From Chamaelirium japonicum (lineage: Eukaryota > Streptophyta > Magnoliopsida > Liliales > Melanthiaceae), in NCBI GenBank assembly GCA_947650365.1, contig CANTAL010000002.1:2425501-2489500 (forward strand): DNA of 64,000 nucleotides, given 5' to 3'. Each line of letters opens with the position of its first letter. Positions within the stretch are counted from its first letter, which is position 1. Under the pieces are notes generated by a model, which searched no databases, had not been told where the DNA came from, and saw nothing but the letters and a program-made list of their open reading frames with translations. The position numbers and the translations under genes are program-made. This document shows, in pieces, positions 38,177 to 52,473 of the stretch.

Positions 38177-40110
38177 ATGAGTTAGAATGAATTAGAATGG
38201 ATCGTACGAATGAATTAGAATGGATCGTACGAATGAATTAGAATGGATCGTGCAAATGAATTAGAATGGATCGTACGAATGAAATAGAATGGATTCGCAC
38301 GAATGTATTCGAATGGATCGTACGAAGGAATTAGAATGGATCGTACGAAGGAATTAGAATGGATAGTACGAATGAATTAGAATTGATAACTTCATGCAAA
38401 TGAATTAGAATGGATCGTACGAATGAGTAAGAATGGATCGTACGAATGAAATAGAATGGATCGTATGAATGAATTAGAATGGATCGTGCGAATGAATTAG
38501 AAAGGAATAGAATGGATTCATTCTAATTCATACGATCGTACTAATGAATTAGAATAGATTGTGCGAATGAATTAGAATGGATCGTACAAATGAATTAGAA
38601 AGGATATATTCGTGCGAATGAATTAGAATAGATCGTACGAATGAGATAGAATGGATCGTACGAATGAATTAGAATGGATACATTATGCGAATGAATTAGA
38701 ATGGATCATACGAATGAATTAGAATGGATCGTACGAATGAAATAGAATGGATTGTACGAATGAGATAGAATGGATCGTACTAATGAATTAGAATGGATAC
38801 ATTCATGTGAATGAATTAGCATGGATCGTACGAATGAATTAGAATGGCTACATTCGTGCGAATGAATTAGAATGGATCATACGAAGGAATTAGAATGGAT
38901 CGTACGAATGAATTAGAATGGATACACGATCCAGATCCATTCTAATTCATTCGTGCGAACGAATTAGAATGGATCGTATGAGTGTGAATGAATTAGAATG
39001 GATTGTGCGAATGAATTAGAATGGATCGTACGAATGAATTAGAGTGGATCGTACGAATGAATTAGAATGGATACATTCGTGCAAAAGAAGTAGAATGGAT
39101 TGTATGAATGAATTAGAATGGATCGTGCGAATAAATTAGAATGGATCGTACGAATGAGTAAGAATGGATCGTACGAATGAATTAGAATGGATCGTACGAA
39201 TGAATTAGAATGGATCATATGAATGAATTAGAATAGATCGTGCGAATGAATTAGAATAGATTGTGCGCATGAATTAGAATGGATCGTACGAATGAATTAG
39301 AATGGATCGTACGAATGAATTAGAATGGATCGTACGAATGAATTAGAATGGATCATAGTAATGAATTAGAATGGATCCTATGAATGAATTAGAATAGCGT
39401 GCGAATGAATTAGAATGGATCGTACGAATGAATTAGAATGGATCGTATGAATGAATTAGAATAGATTTTACGAATGAAATAGAATAGATCGTACGAAGGA
39501 AATAGAATAGATTCGTATGAATGAATTAGAATGGATCGTGCGAATGAATTAGAATGGATCGTACTTATGAATTAGAATGGGTCATACGAATGAAATAGAA
39601 TGGATCGTACGAATGAATTAGAATGGATCGTGCGAATGAATTAGAATGGATCGTACGAATGACTTAGAATGGATCGTTCGAATGAATTAGAATAGATTGT
39701 GCGAATGAATTAGAATGGATTGTACGAATGAATTAGAATGGATCGTACGAAGGAATTAGAATGGATCATACGAATGAATTAGAATGGATCGTACGAATGA
39801 ATTAGAATGGATTGAATTAGAATGAATCGTACGAATGAATTAGAATGGATTGTACGAATGAATTAGAATGGATCGTACGAATGAAATAGAATGGATCGTA
39901 TGAATGAATTAGAATGGATCGTGCGAATGAATTAGAATGGATCGTACGAATGAATGAGAATAGATTGTGCGAATGAATTAGAATGGATCGTACGAATGAA
40001 TTAGAATGGATCGTACGAATGAATTAGAAAGGATACATTCGTGCGAATGAATTAGAATGGATACCTTCGTGCAAATGAATTAGGATGGATCGTACGAATG
40101 AGTAAGAATG
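38177..40110 (-). repeat. minus block with two tiny plus islands
   Basis: Plus islands of about 20-25 bp lie near 38518-38537 and 38931-38955, the latter created by the reverse 19-mer at 38920-38938. GTATGAGTGTG and AAGAAGTAG variants near 38973 and 39085 match those in 42268-43470. Confidence 0.85.
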
Positions 40111-40259
40111 CATTCTAATTCATTCGTACGATGCATTCTAATTCATTCGTACGATGCATTCTAATTCATTCGTACGATCCATTCTAATTCATTCGTACGA
40201 TCCATTCTTACTCATTCGTACGATCTATTCTAATACATTCGTACGATCCATTCTAATTC
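40111..40259 (+). repeat. short plus block
   Basis: About six monomers, including two GATGCATTC variants. It begins GTAAGAATGCATTC. Confidence 0.83.
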
Positions 40260-41161
40260 ATGCGAATGAATTAGCATGGATCGTACGAATGAATTAGAAT
40301 GGATACCTTCGTGCAAATGAATTAGAATGGATCGTACGAATGAGTAAGAATGGATCGTACGAATGAAATAGAATTGATCGTATGAATGAATTAGAATGGA
40401 TCGTGCGAATGAATTAGAATGGATCGTACGAATGAATTAGAATAGATTGTGCGAATGAATTAGAATGGATCGTACGAATGAATTAGAATGGATCGTACGA
40501 ATGAATTAGAAAGGATAAATTCGTGCGAATGAATTAGAATGGATACCTTCGTGCAAATGAATTAGGATGGATCGTACGAATGAGTAAGAATGGATCGTAC
40601 GAATGAAATAGAATGGATCGTATGAATGAATTAGAATGGATCGCACGAATGAACTGGAATGGATACATTCATGCGAATGAATTAGAATGGATCATATGAA
40701 TGAATTAGAGTGGATACATTCGTACAAATAGATTAGAATGGATCGTACGAATGAATTAGAATGGATACATTCGTGCGAATGAATTAGAATGGATCGTATG
40801 AATGAATTAGATTGGATCGTATGAATGAATTAGAATGGATTGTATGAATTAGAATGGATACCTTCGTGCGAATGAATTAGACTGGATCGTACGAAAAAAA
40901 TAGAATGGATTGTGTGAATGAATTAGAATGGATCATGCGAATGAATTAGAATGGATCGTTTTAATGAATTAGAATGGATCGTGCGAATGAATTAGAATGG
41001 ATCATACGAATGAGTAAGAATGGATCGTACGAATGAATTAGAATGGATTAACTTAGAATGAATCGTACGAATGAATTATACTGGATCGTGCGAATGAATT
41101 AGAATGGATCGTACGAATGAATTAGAATGGATCGTATGAATGAATTAGAATGGATACACGA
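40260..41161 (-). repeat. minus block
   Basis: Two copies of the CCTTCGTGCAAATG, GAGTAAG, GAAATAG string, near 40306 and 40545. From about 40885 it is the first half of the 508-bp duplication. Confidence 0.88.
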
Positions 41162-41880
41162 TCCAGATCCATTCTAATTCATTCGTACGATCCATTCTAA
41201 TTCATTCGTACGATCCATTCTAATTCATTCGCATGATCCATTCTAATTCATTCGCACGATCCAGTCTAATTCATTCGCATGAATTAGAATTAGAATGGAT
41301 ACACGATCCAGATCCATTCTAATTCATTCGCACAATCTATTCTAATTCATTCGTAGGATCGTGCGAATGAATTAGAATGGATCATGCGAATGAATTAGAA
41401 TGGATCGTACGAATGAAATAGAATGGATTGTGTGAATGAATTAGAATAGATCGTGCGAATGAATTAGAATGGATCGTATTATTGAATTAGAATGGATCGT
41501 GCGAATGAATTAGAATGGATCGTACGAATGAGTAAGAATGGATCGTACGAATGAATTAGATTGGATTGAATTAGAATGAATCGTACGAATGAATTAGACT
41601 TGATCGTGCGAATGAATTAGAATGGATCGTACGAATGAATTAGAATGGATCGTATGAATGAATTAGAATGGATACACGATCCAGATCCATTCTAATTCAT
41701 TCGTACGATCCATTCTAATTCATTCGTACGATCCATTCTAATTCATTCGCACGATCCATTCTAATTCATTCGCACGATCCAGTCTAATTCATTCGCATGA
41801 ATTAGAATTAGAATGGATACACAATCCAGATCCATTCTAATTCATTCGCACAATCTATTCTAATTCATTCGTAGGATCGT
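40885..41880. repeat. 508-bp tandem higher-order repeat
   Basis: Two units, about 40885-41364 and 41393-41880. CCAGTC at 41271 and 41779 sets the spacing. Each unit includes a minus run, a plus run, a minus piece of under 30 bp and the two-monomer plus island. Confidence 0.88.
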
Positions 41881-42267
41881 GCGAATGAATTAGAATGGAT
41901 CGTGCGAATGAGTTAGAATGGATCGTACGAATGAATTAGAATGAATCGTGCGAATGAATTAGAATGGATCGTACAAATGAATGAGAATGGGTCGTACGAA
42001 TGAATTAGAATGGATACACGATCCAGATCCATTCTAATTCATTCACACAATCTATTCTAATTCATTCGTAGGATCGTGCGAATAAATTAGAATGGATCGT
42101 GCGAATGAGTTAGAATGGATCGTACGAATGAATTAGAATGGATCGTACGAATGAATTAGAATGGATCGTACGAATGAATTAGAAAGCATACATTCGAATT
42201 CATTCGTACGATCCATTCTAACTCATTTGTACGATCTATTCTAATTCATTAGTACGATCCATTCTAA
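41162..42267. repeat. fine strand-switch mosaic
   Basis: Approximate pieces: plus 41162-41280, minus 41281-41305, plus 41306-41354, minus 41355-41678, plus 41679-41798, minus 41799-41824, plus 41825-41874, minus 41875-42020, plus 42021-42070, minus 42071-42189, plus 42190-42267. Reverse junction 19-mers lie at 41152, 41297, 41670, 41815 (one base different) and 42012. A TAATTA fold closes it at 42267. Confidence 0.85.
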
Positions 42268-43470
42268 TTAGAATAGATTGTATGAATTAGAATGGATCGT
42301 ATGAATGAATTAGAATAGATCGTACGAATGAATTAGATTGGATTGAATTAGAATGAATCGTACGAATGAATTAGAATGGATCGTGCGAATGAATTAGAAT
42401 ATGGATCGTACGAAGGAATTAGAATGATACACTCATACGAATAGATTGTGCGAATGAATTAGAATGGATCGTACGAATAAATTAGAACGGATACATTCGT
42501 GCGAATGAATTAGAATGGATCGTATGAGTGTGAATGAATTAGAATGGATTGTGCGAATGAATTAGAATGGATCGTACGAATGAATTAGAATGGATCGTAC
42601 GAATGAATTAGAATGGATACATTCGTGCAAAAGAAGTAGAATGGATTGTATGAATGAATTAGAATGGATCGTGCGAATGAATTAGAATGGATCGTACAAA
42701 TGAGTAAGAATGGATCGTATGAATGAATTAGAATGGATCGTACGAATGAATTAGAATGGATACATTCGTGCGAATGAATTAGAATGGATCATATGAATGA
42801 ATTAGAATGGATCGTTTGAGTGAATGCGAATGGATCGTGCGAATGAATTAGAATGGATTGTACGAATGACTTAGGATGGATCGTTCGAATGAATTAGAAT
42901 AGATTGTGCGAATGAATTAGAATGGATCGTACGAATGAATTAGAACGGATATATTTGTGCGAATGAATTAGAATGGATCGTATGAGTGTTAATGAATTAG
43001 AATGGATTGTGCGAATAAATTAGAATGGATTGTACGAATGAATTAGAATGGATCGTACGAATGAATTAGAATGGATACATTCGTGCAAAAGAAGTAGAAT
43101 GGATTGTATGAATGAATTAGAATGGATCGTGCGAATGAATTAGAATGGATCGTGCGAATGAATTAGAATGGATACATTCATGCGAATGAATTAGAATGGA
43201 TCGTACGAATGAATTAGAATGGATCGTACGAATGAATTAGAATGGATCGTATGAACGAATTAGAATGGATCGTGCGAATGAATTAGAATGGATCGTATTA
43301 ATGAATTTGAATGGATCGTACGAATGAATTAGAATGGAACGTACGAATGAATTAGAATGGATCGTAGAATGGATCGTATGAATGAATTAGATTGGATCGT
43401 ACGAAAGAGTAAGAATGGATCATACGAATGAATTAGAATGGATCGTACGAATGAATTAGAATGGATACAT
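42268..43470 (-). repeat. minus block with 458-bp tandem repeat
   Basis: The GTATGAGTG landmarks at 42522 and 42980 are 458 bp apart, each followed by the AAGAAGTAG long monomer. The GTTTGAGTGAATGCG monomer is near 42806. Confidence 0.88.
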
Positions 43471-43610
43471 TTCGTACGATCCATTCTAATTCATTCGTAC
43501 GATCTATTCTAATTCATTCATGCAATCCAGTCTAATTCATTCGTACGAAGGAATTAGAAAGGATCGTATGAATGAATTAGAATGGATCGTACGAATGAAA
43601 TAGAATGGAT
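43471..43610. repeat. short plus/minus mosaic
   Basis: Plus to about 43545, then minus to about 43610. It ends in AATGGATCCATTC, a monomer folded directly on its GATC. Confidence 0.82.
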
Positions 43611-44189
43611 CCATTCTTACTCATTCGTACGATGCATTCTAATTCAATCCATTCTAATTCATTCGCATGATCCATTCTAATTCATTCGTACGATCGATTC
43701 TAATTCATTCATACGATCCATTCTTCTAATTCATTCGTACGATTCATTCTAATTCATTAGTACGATCCATTCGATCCAGATCCATTCTAATTCATTCGTA
43801 CGACCCATTCTAATTCATTCGTACGATCCATTCTAATTAATTCATACGATCCATTCTATTTCATTCGTACGATCCATTCTAACTCATTCGTACGATCCAT
43901 TCTAATTCATTCGCACGATCCATTCTAATTCATTCATATGATCCATTCTAATTCATTCGCACGAATGTATCCATTCTAATTCATTCGTACGATCCATTCT
44001 AATTCATTTGTAAGAATGTATCCACTCTAATTCATTCGTACGATCCATTCTAATTCATTTGTACGAATGTATCCTTTCTAATTCATTCGTACGATCCATT
44101 CTAATTCATTCGTATGATCCATTCTAATTCATTCGTACGATCCATTCTAACTCATTCGCACGATCCATTCTAATTCATTCGCACGATCC
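43611..44189 (+). repeat. plus block
   Basis: At about 43768-43785 the string CGATCCAGATCC retains half of the 19-bp junction without its minus partner, as though the minus block had been lost. From CGACCC at 43801 it matches 61282 onward. Confidence 0.86.
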
Positions 44190-44238
44190 TACGAATGAAT
44201 TAGAAAAGATTGTACGAATGAATTAGAATGGATCTGGA
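44190..44238 (-). repeat. two-monomer minus island
   Basis: It lies between CGATCCTACG and the 19-mer at 44230-44248. Counterparts are at about 61206 and 61672. It is the inverse of the two-monomer plus islands. Confidence 0.87.
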
Positions 44239-45152
44239 TCGTGTATCCATTCTAATTCATTCGTACGACCCATTCTAATTCATTCGTACGATCCATTCTA
44301 ATTCATTCGCACGATCCATTCTAATTCATTCGCACGATCCACTCTAATTCATTCATATGATCCATTCTAATTCATTCATAAGATCCACTCTAATTCATTC
44401 ATACGATCCATTCTAATTCATTCATACGATCCATTCTAATTTATTCGCACGATCCATTCTAATTCATTCGTACGATCTATTCTATTTCATTCGTACAATC
44501 CATTCTTACTCAATCGTATGATCCATTCTAATCCATTCGCACAATCTACTCTAATTCATTCATACGATCCATTCTAATTCATTCGTACGATCCATTCTAA
44601 TTCATTCGCACAATCTATTCTAATTCATTCATACGATCCATTCTAATTTATTCGCACGATCCATTCTAATTCATTCATACAATCCATTCTAATTCATTCA
44701 TATGATCCATTCTAATTTATTCGCATGATCCATTGTTACTCATTCGTACGATCCATTCTAATTCATTTGCACGAAGGTATCCATTCTAATTCATTCGTAC
44801 TATCCATTCTAATTCCTTCGTACGATCCATTCTAATTCCTTCGTACGATCCATTCTAATTCATTCGTACGGTCCTTTCTAATTCATTCGTACGATCCATT
44901 CTAATTCCTTCGTATGATCCATTCTAATTCATTCGTACGGTATGATTCATTCTAATTCATTCGTACGATTCATTCTAATTCAATCCATTCTAATTCATTC
45001 GTACGATCCATTCTAATTCATTCGTACGATCCATTCTAATTCATTCATACGATCCATTCTAATTCATTCATACGATCTATTCTAATTCTTTTGCACGAAT
45101 GTATCCATTCTAATTCATTCATACGATCTATTCTAATTCATTCGCATGATCC
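44239..45152 (+). repeat. plus block
   Basis: Up to about 44450 it matches 61723-61930. TTACTC/AAGGTATCC/GTACTATCC monomers lie at about 44735-44840 and the CGGTATGATTC marker near 44938. Confidence 0.88.
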
Positions 45153-45560
45153 GAATTAGAATGGATCATACGAAGGAATTAGAATGGATCGTGCGAATAA
45201 ATTAGAATGGATCGTATGAATGAATTAGAATAGATTGTGCGAATGGATTAGAATGGATCATACGATTGAGTAAGAATGGATTGTACGAATGAAATAGAAT
45301 AGATCGTACGAATGAATTAGAATGGATCGTGCGAATAAATTAGAATGGATCGTATGAATGAATTAGAATGGATCGTGCGAATGAATTAGAATATACATCG
45401 TACGAATGAATTAGAATAGATCGTATGAATGAACTAGAATGGATCGTGCGAATGAATTAGAATGGATCATACGAATGAAATAGAATTGATCGTACGAATG
45501 GATCGTACGAATGAATTAAAATGGATCGTACGAATGAATTAGAATGGATACATTCGTGCG
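45153..45560 (-). repeat. minus block
   Basis: It opens abruptly at GATCCGAATTAG and ends GTGCGAATCC. A duplicated half-monomer, GTACGAATGGATCGTACG, is near 45491. Confidence 0.86.
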
Positions 45561-46368
45561 AATCCATTCTATTTTATTCGTACGATCCATTCTAATTCAT
45601 TCGCATGATCCATTCTAATTCATTCATATGATCCATTCTAATTCATTCGTACGATCCATTCTAATTCATTCGTACGATCCATTCTAATTCATTCGTACGA
45701 TTCATTCTAATTCAATCCATTCTAATTCATTCGTACGATCCATTCTTACTCATTCGTTCGATCCATTCTAATTCATTCGCACGAATGAATCCATTCTAAT
45801 TCATTCGTATGATCCAATCTAATTCATTCGTACGATCCATTCTAATTCATTCACACGATCCATTCTATTTCATTCGTACGATCCATTCTAATTCATTCGC
45901 ACGAATGTATCCATTCCAATTCATTCGTATGATCCATTCTAATTCATTCTCACAATCTATTCTAATTCATCCGTACGATCAATTCTAATTCATTCGCACG
46001 TATCCATTCTAATTCATTCATACGATCCATTCTATTTCATTCGTACGATCCATTCTTACTCATTCGTACTATCCATTCTAATTCATTCGTACGATCCATT
46101 CTAATTCATTCGTACGATCCATTCTAATTCATTCGCACAATCTATACATTCCATTCTAATTCATTCGTAAGATCCATTCTAATTCATTCGCACGATCCAT
46201 TCTAATTCATTAATACGATCCAGTCTAATTCATTCGTACGATCCATTCTAATCCATTCGTATTCATTCGCACAATCTATTCTAATTCATTCATACGGTCC
46301 ATCCTAATTCATTCGCACGAATGTATCCATTCTAATTCATTCGTACAATCCATTCTATTTCATTCGTA
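45561..46368 (+). repeat. plus block
   Basis: A CAATCTATACATTCC compressed monomer near 46138 parallels 19540. The block flips at the palindrome CATTCGTACGAATG near 46368. Confidence 0.88.
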
Positions 46369-46766
46369 CGAATGAATTAGAATGGATACCTTCTTGCAAA
46401 TGAATTAGGATGGATCGTACGAATGAGTAAGAATGGATCGTACGAATGAAATAGAATGGATCGTATGAATGAATTAGAATGGATCGTACGAATGAATTAG
46501 AATGGATTGTACGAATGAATTAGAATGGATCGTATGAATGAAATAGAATGGATCGTACGAATGAAATAGAATGGATCGTACGAATGCATTATAATAGATT
46601 GTGCGAATGGATTAGAATGGATCGTATGAATGAATTAGAGTGGATCATATGAATGAATTAGAATGGATCGTATGAATGAATTAGAATGGATCGTGCGAAT
46701 GAATTAGAATGGATCGTACGAATGAATTAGAATGGGTCGTACGAATGAATTAGAATGGATACACGA
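46369..46766 (-). repeat. minus block
   Basis: It opens with CCTTCTTGCAAATG, a variant of the usual CCTTCGTGC. From about 46505 it matches 62207 at an offset of 15702. It ends at the reverse 19-mer, 46757-46775. Confidence 0.88.
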
Positions 46767-47536
46767 TCCAGATCCATTCTAATTTATTCGCACAATCTAT
46801 TCTAATTCATTCGTAGGATCGTGCGAATGAATTAGAATGGATCGTGCAAATGAGTTAGAATGGATCGTACGAATGAATTAGAATGGATCGTACGAATGAA
46901 TTAGAAAGGATACATTCGTACAAATGAATTAGAATGGATCGTACGATTGAATTAGAGTGGATACATTCGTACAAATGAATTAGAATGGATCGTACGAATG
47001 AATTAGAATGGATACATTCGTGCGAATGAATTAGAATGGATCATATAAATGAATTAGAATGGATCGTGAGAATGAATTAGAATGGATCGTACGAATGAGT
47101 AAGAATGGATCGTACGAATGAAATAGAATGGATCGTATGAATAAATTAGAATGGATCGTACGAATGAATTAGAATGGGTCGTATGAATGAATTAGAATGG
47201 ATACACGATCCAGATCCATTCTGATTCATTCGCACAATTTATTCTAATACATTCGTAGGATCGTGCGAATGAATTAGAATGGATCGTGCGAATGAGTTAG
47301 AATGGATCGTACGAATGAATTAGAATGGATCGTACGAATGAATTAGAAAGGATACATCCGAATTCATTCGTACGATCCATTCTAATTCCTTCGTACGATC
47401 CATAGTCTAATTCATTCGCACGATCCATTCTAATTCATTCGTACGATTCATTCTAATTCAATCCATTCTAATTCATTCGTACGATCTATTCTAAATCATT
47501 CATACGATCCATTCTAATTCATACAATCTATTCTAA
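46767..47536. repeat. fine strand-switch mosaic
   Basis: Plus to about 46814, minus to about 47203, plus to about 47258, minus to about 47358, plus to a TAATTA fold at 47536. Reverse 19-mer at 47199-47217. The same order lies at 62491-63307, each block gaining 23 bp of offset. Confidence 0.86.
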
Positions 47537-48012
47537 TTAGAATGGATCGTACTAATGATTTAGAATAGATCGTACGAATGAATTAGAATGGGTCGTACGA
47601 ATGAATTAGAATGGATTGAATTAGAATGAATCGTACGAATGAATTAGAATGGATCGTGCGAATGAATTAGAATGGATCGTACGAATGAATTAGAATGGAT
47701 CGTACGAATGAATTAGAATAGATCGTACGAATGAATTAGAATGGATCATGCTAATGAATTAGAATTGATCGTACAAATGAATTAGAATAGATTGTGCGAA
47801 TGAATTAGAATGGATCGTACGAATGAATTGGATTGGATACATTCGTGCGAATGAATTAGAATGGATCGTATGAATGAATTAGAGTGGATACATTCGTACA
47901 AATGGATTAGAATGGATCGTACGAATGAATTAGAATGGATACATTCGTGCGAATGAATTAGAATGGATCGTATGAGAATAGATTGTGCGAATGAATTAGA
48001 ATGGATCTGGAT
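47537..48012 (-). repeat. minus block
   Basis: It contains ATACATTCGTACAAATGG and a short GTATGAGAATAG fusion near 47972, both shared with 63308-63708. It ends at the 19-mer, 48003-48021. Confidence 0.88.
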
Positions 48013-48457
48013 CGTGTATCCATTCTAATTCATTCGTACGATCCATTCTAATTCATTCGCACGATCCATTCTAATTCATTCGTACGATCCATTCTAATTC
48101 ATTCGTACGATTCATTCTAATTCAATCCATTCTAATTCATTCGTACGATCCATTCTTACTCATTCGTACGATCGATTCTAATTCATTCATATGATCCATT
48201 CTAATTCATTCGTAGGATCTATTCTATTTTATTCGTACAATCCATTCTTACTCAATCGTATGATCCATTCTAATCCATTCGCACAATCTAGTCTAATTCA
48301 TTCGTACGATCCATTCTAATTCATTCGTACGATCCATTCTAATTCATTCGCACAATCTATTCTAATTCATTCGTACGATCTATTCTAATTCATTAGCACG
48401 ATCCATTCTAATTCATTCGTACGATCCATTCTAATTCATTCATACGATCCATTCGTA
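48013..48457 (+). repeat. plus block
   Basis: The CTAGTC module (CTAGTC at 48288). It flips at ATTCGTACGAATG near 48457. Confidence 0.88.
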
Positions 48458-49178
48458 CGAATGAATTAGAATGGATACATTCGTGCGAATGAATTAGAAT
48501 GGATCGTACGAAGGAATTAGAATGGATAGTACGAATGAATTAGAATTGATGAATTAGAATCGATCGTACGAATGAATTAGAATGGATCATGCGAATGAAT
48601 TAGAAAGGATCGTGCGAATGAATTAGAATGGATTGTACGAATGAATTAGAATGGATCGTACGAATGAATTAGAATCGATACATTCGCACGAATGAATTAG
48701 AATGGATCATGCTAATGAATTAGAATGGATCGTACGAATGAATTAGAGTGGATACATTCGTACAAATGAATTAGAATGGATACATTCGTACGAATGAATT
48801 AGAATGGATCGTACGAATGAATTAGAATGGATACATTCGCACGAATTTGAATGGATCGTACGAATGAATTAGAATGGATCGTACGAATGAATTAGAATGG
48901 ATCGTATGAATGAATTAGATTGGATCGTATAAATGAATTAGAATGGATCGTACGAATGAATTAGAATGGATCGTGCTAATGAATTAGAATGGATCGTACG
49001 AATGAATTAGAGTGAATACATTTGTACAAATGAATTAGAATGGATACATTCGTGCGAATGAATTAGAATGGATCGTGCGAATGAATTAGAATGGATCGTA
49101 CGAATGAATTAGAATAGATTGTGCTAATGAATTAGAATGGATCGTATGAATGAATTAGAATGGATACATTCGTGCGAA
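48458..49178 (-). repeat. minus block
   Basis: Several ATACATTCGCACG and ATACATTCGTAC long monomers, and a monomer shortened to GAATTGATGAATTAG near 48540. It ends GTGCGAATCC. Confidence 0.87.
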
Positions 49179-50036
49179 TCCATTCTATTTCATTCGTACG
49201 ATCCATTCTAATTCATTCGCACGATCCATTCTAATTCATTCATACGATCCATTCTAATTCCTTCGTACGATCCATTCTAATTCATTCATACGGTCCATTC
49301 TAATTCCTTCGTATGATCCATTCTAATTCATTCGTACGATATGATTCATTCTAATTCATTCGTACGATTCATTCTAATTCAATCCATTCTAATTCATTCG
49401 TACGATCCATTCTAATTTCTTCGTATGATCTATTCTAATTCCTTCGTACGATCCATTCTATTTCATTCGTACGATCCATTCTAATTCATTCGTACGATCC
49501 ATTCTAATTCATTCGTACAATCCATTCTAATTCATTCGTACGATTCATTCTAATTCAATCCATTCTAATTCATTCCATTCTAATTCATTCGCACGATCCA
49601 TTCGCATTCACTCAAACGATCCATTCTAATTCATTCATACGATCCATTCTAATTCATTCGTACAATCCATTCTAATTCAATCGTACGATCCATTCTAATT
49701 CATTCATACGATCCATTCTATTTCATTCGTACGATCCATTCTTACTCATTCGTACGATCCATCCTAATTCATTTGCACGAAGGTATCCATTCTAATTCAT
49801 TCGCACGATCCATTTTAATTCATTCATAATATCCATTCTAATTCATTCGTACGATCCATTCTAATTCATTCGTACGATCCATTCTAATTCATTCACACAA
49901 TCTATTCTAATTCATTCGTACGATCCATTCTAATTCATTCGCACAATCCATTCTAATTCATTCATACGATCCATTCTATTTCATTCGTACGATCCATTCT
50001 TACTCATTCGTACGATCCATTCTAATTCATTCGCAC
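49179..50036 (+). repeat. plus block
   Basis: The first 440 bp follow 3317-3760 in order (CGATATGATTC marker near 49337, CACTCAAACG near 49608). The AAGGTATCC string is at about 49715-49800. Confidence 0.88.
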
Positions 50037-51400
50037 GAATGGATCGTACGAATGAATTAGAATGGATCGTACGAATGAGTAAGAATGGATCGTACGAATG
50101 AGTAAGAATGGATCGTACGAATGAAATAGAATGGATCGTATGAATGAATTAGAATGGATCGTGCGAATGAATTAGAATGGATTGTACGAATGAATTAGAA
50201 TGGATCGTACGAATGAATTAGAATGGATACATTCGTGCGAATGAATTAGAATGGATCATATGAATGAATTAGAATGGATCGTTTGAGTGAATGCGAATGG
50301 ATCGTGCGAATGAATTAGAATGGATCGTACGAATGAATTAGAATAGATTGTGCGAATGAATTAGAATGGATCGTACGAATGAAATAGATTGGATCGTACG
50401 AATGAATTAGAATGGATCGTACGAATGAGTAAGAATGGATTGAATTAGAATGAATTAGAATGGATACATTCGTGCAAAAGAATTAGAATGGATCGTACGA
50501 ATGAAATAGAATGGATCGTACGAATGTATTAGAATGGATCGTACGAATGAATTGGAATGGATTGAATTAGAATGGATCGTACGATAAGAATGGATCGTAC
50601 GAATGAAATAGAATAGATCGTACGGATAAATGAATTTGGATCGTACGAATGAGTTAGAAAGGATACATTCGTGCAAAAGAATTAGAATGGATTGAACGAA
50701 TGAATTAGAATGGATCGTTTGAGTGAATGCGAATGGATCGTGCGAATGAATTAGAATGGATTGTACGAATGAAATAGAATGGATCGTATGAATGAATTAG
50801 AATGGATTGAATTAGAATGAATCGTACGAATGAATTAGAATGAATCATACCGTACGAATGAATTAGAATGGATCATACAAAGGAATTAGAATGGATCGTA
50901 CGAATGAATTAGAATGGATCGTACGAATGAATTAGAATGGATCGTACGAAGGAATTAGAATGGATCGTATGAAGGAATTAGAATGGATAGTACGAATGAA
51001 TTAGAATAGATACCTTCGTGCAAATGAATTAGAATGGATCGTACGAATGAGTAAGAATGGATCGTACGAATGAAATAGAATGGATCGTATGAATGAATTA
51101 GAATGGATTGTGTGAATGAATTAGAATGGATCGTACGAATGAATTAGAATGGATCGTACGAATGAATTAGAATGGATCGTATGAATGAATTAGAATGGAT
51201 CGTGCGAATGAATTAGAATGGATTGTACGAATGAAATAGAAAATGGGTCATACGAATGAAATAGAATGGATCGTACGAATGAATTAGAATGGATCGTATG
51301 AATCGTATGATTCATTCTAATTAGAGTGGATACATTCGTACAAATGAATTAGAATGGATCGTATGAAGGAATTAGAATGGATCGTACGAATGAATTCGAA
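50037..51400 (-). repeat. minus block
   Basis: GTTTGAGTGAATGCG monomers lie near 50280 and 50707, a GATAAGAATG monomer near 50583 and the CATACCGTACG marker near 50846. A plus island of about 15 bp with a TAATTA fold sits at about 51306-51320. Confidence 0.87.
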
Positions 51401-52473
51401 TGTATCCTTTCTAATTCATTCGTACGATCCATTCTAATTCCTTCGTACGATCCATTCTAATTCATTCGTACGATCCATTCTAATTCATTCGTACGATCCA
51501 TTCTAATTCATTCGTACGATCCATTCTAATTCCTTCATACGATCCATTCTAATTCATTCGTACGATCCATTCTAATTCATTCGTACGATCCATTCTAATT
51601 CATTCATACGATCCATTCTAATTCATTCGCACGATCCATTCTAATTCATTCGTACGATCCATTCTATTTCATTCGTATGACCCATTCTAATTCATAACTA
51701 CGATCCATTCTAATTCTTTCGTACGATCCATTCTAATTCATTCGCATGATCCATTCTAATTCATTCGTACGATCCATTCTATTTCATTCGTATGACCCAT
51801 TCTAATTCATAAGTACGATCCATTCTAATTCATTCGCACGATCCATTCTAATTCATTCATACGAATCCATTCTATTTCATTCGTACGATCTATTCTATTT
51901 CATTCGTATGATCTATTCTAATTCATTCATACGATCCATTCTAATTCATTCGTACGATCCATTCTAATTCATTCGCACGCTATTCTAATTCATTCGTAGG
52001 ATCCATTCTAATTCATTACTACGATCCATTCTAATTCATTCGTACGATCCATTCTAATTCATTCGTACGATCCATTCTAATTCATGCGCACAATCTATTC
52101 CAATTCATTCACACGATCTATTCTAATTCATTCGTACGATCCATTCTAATTCATTCGTACGATCCATTCTTACTCATTCGTACGATCCATTCTAATTCAT
52201 TCGCACGATCCATTCTAATTCATTCATACAATCCATTCTACTTCTTTTGCACGAATGTATCCATTCTAATTCATTCGTACGATCCATTCTAATTCATTCG
52301 TACGATCCATTCTAATTCCTTCGTACGATCCATTCTAATTCATTCCTACGATCCATTCTAATTCATTCGTACGATCCATTCTAATTCATTCGTACGATCC
52401 ATTCTAATTCATTCGTACGATCCATTCTAATTCATTCGTACGATCCATTCTAATTCCTTCGTATGATCCATTC
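51401..52473 (+). repeat. plus block
   Basis: It contains an internal duplication: the TATGACCCATTC / ATAACTACG or ATAAGTACG pair near 51685 and 51795. The CGCACGCTATTC truncated monomer is near 51973. Confidence 0.88.

Larger units (their letters stand above)
46505..48292. repeat. segmental copy of 62207-63966
   Basis: Offsets 15702, 15725, 15748 and 15771 at 46505, 46761, 47203 and 47401 rise in exact 23-bp steps. They fall to 15697 at 48003 and 15674 at 48288. It covers about seven strand switches. Confidence 0.9.

Noticed and set aside
50455-50676. Longest open frame, 73 codons, minus strand
   Set aside because: Still only the repeat peptide. The extra length comes from irregular short monomers near 50583 and 50630.
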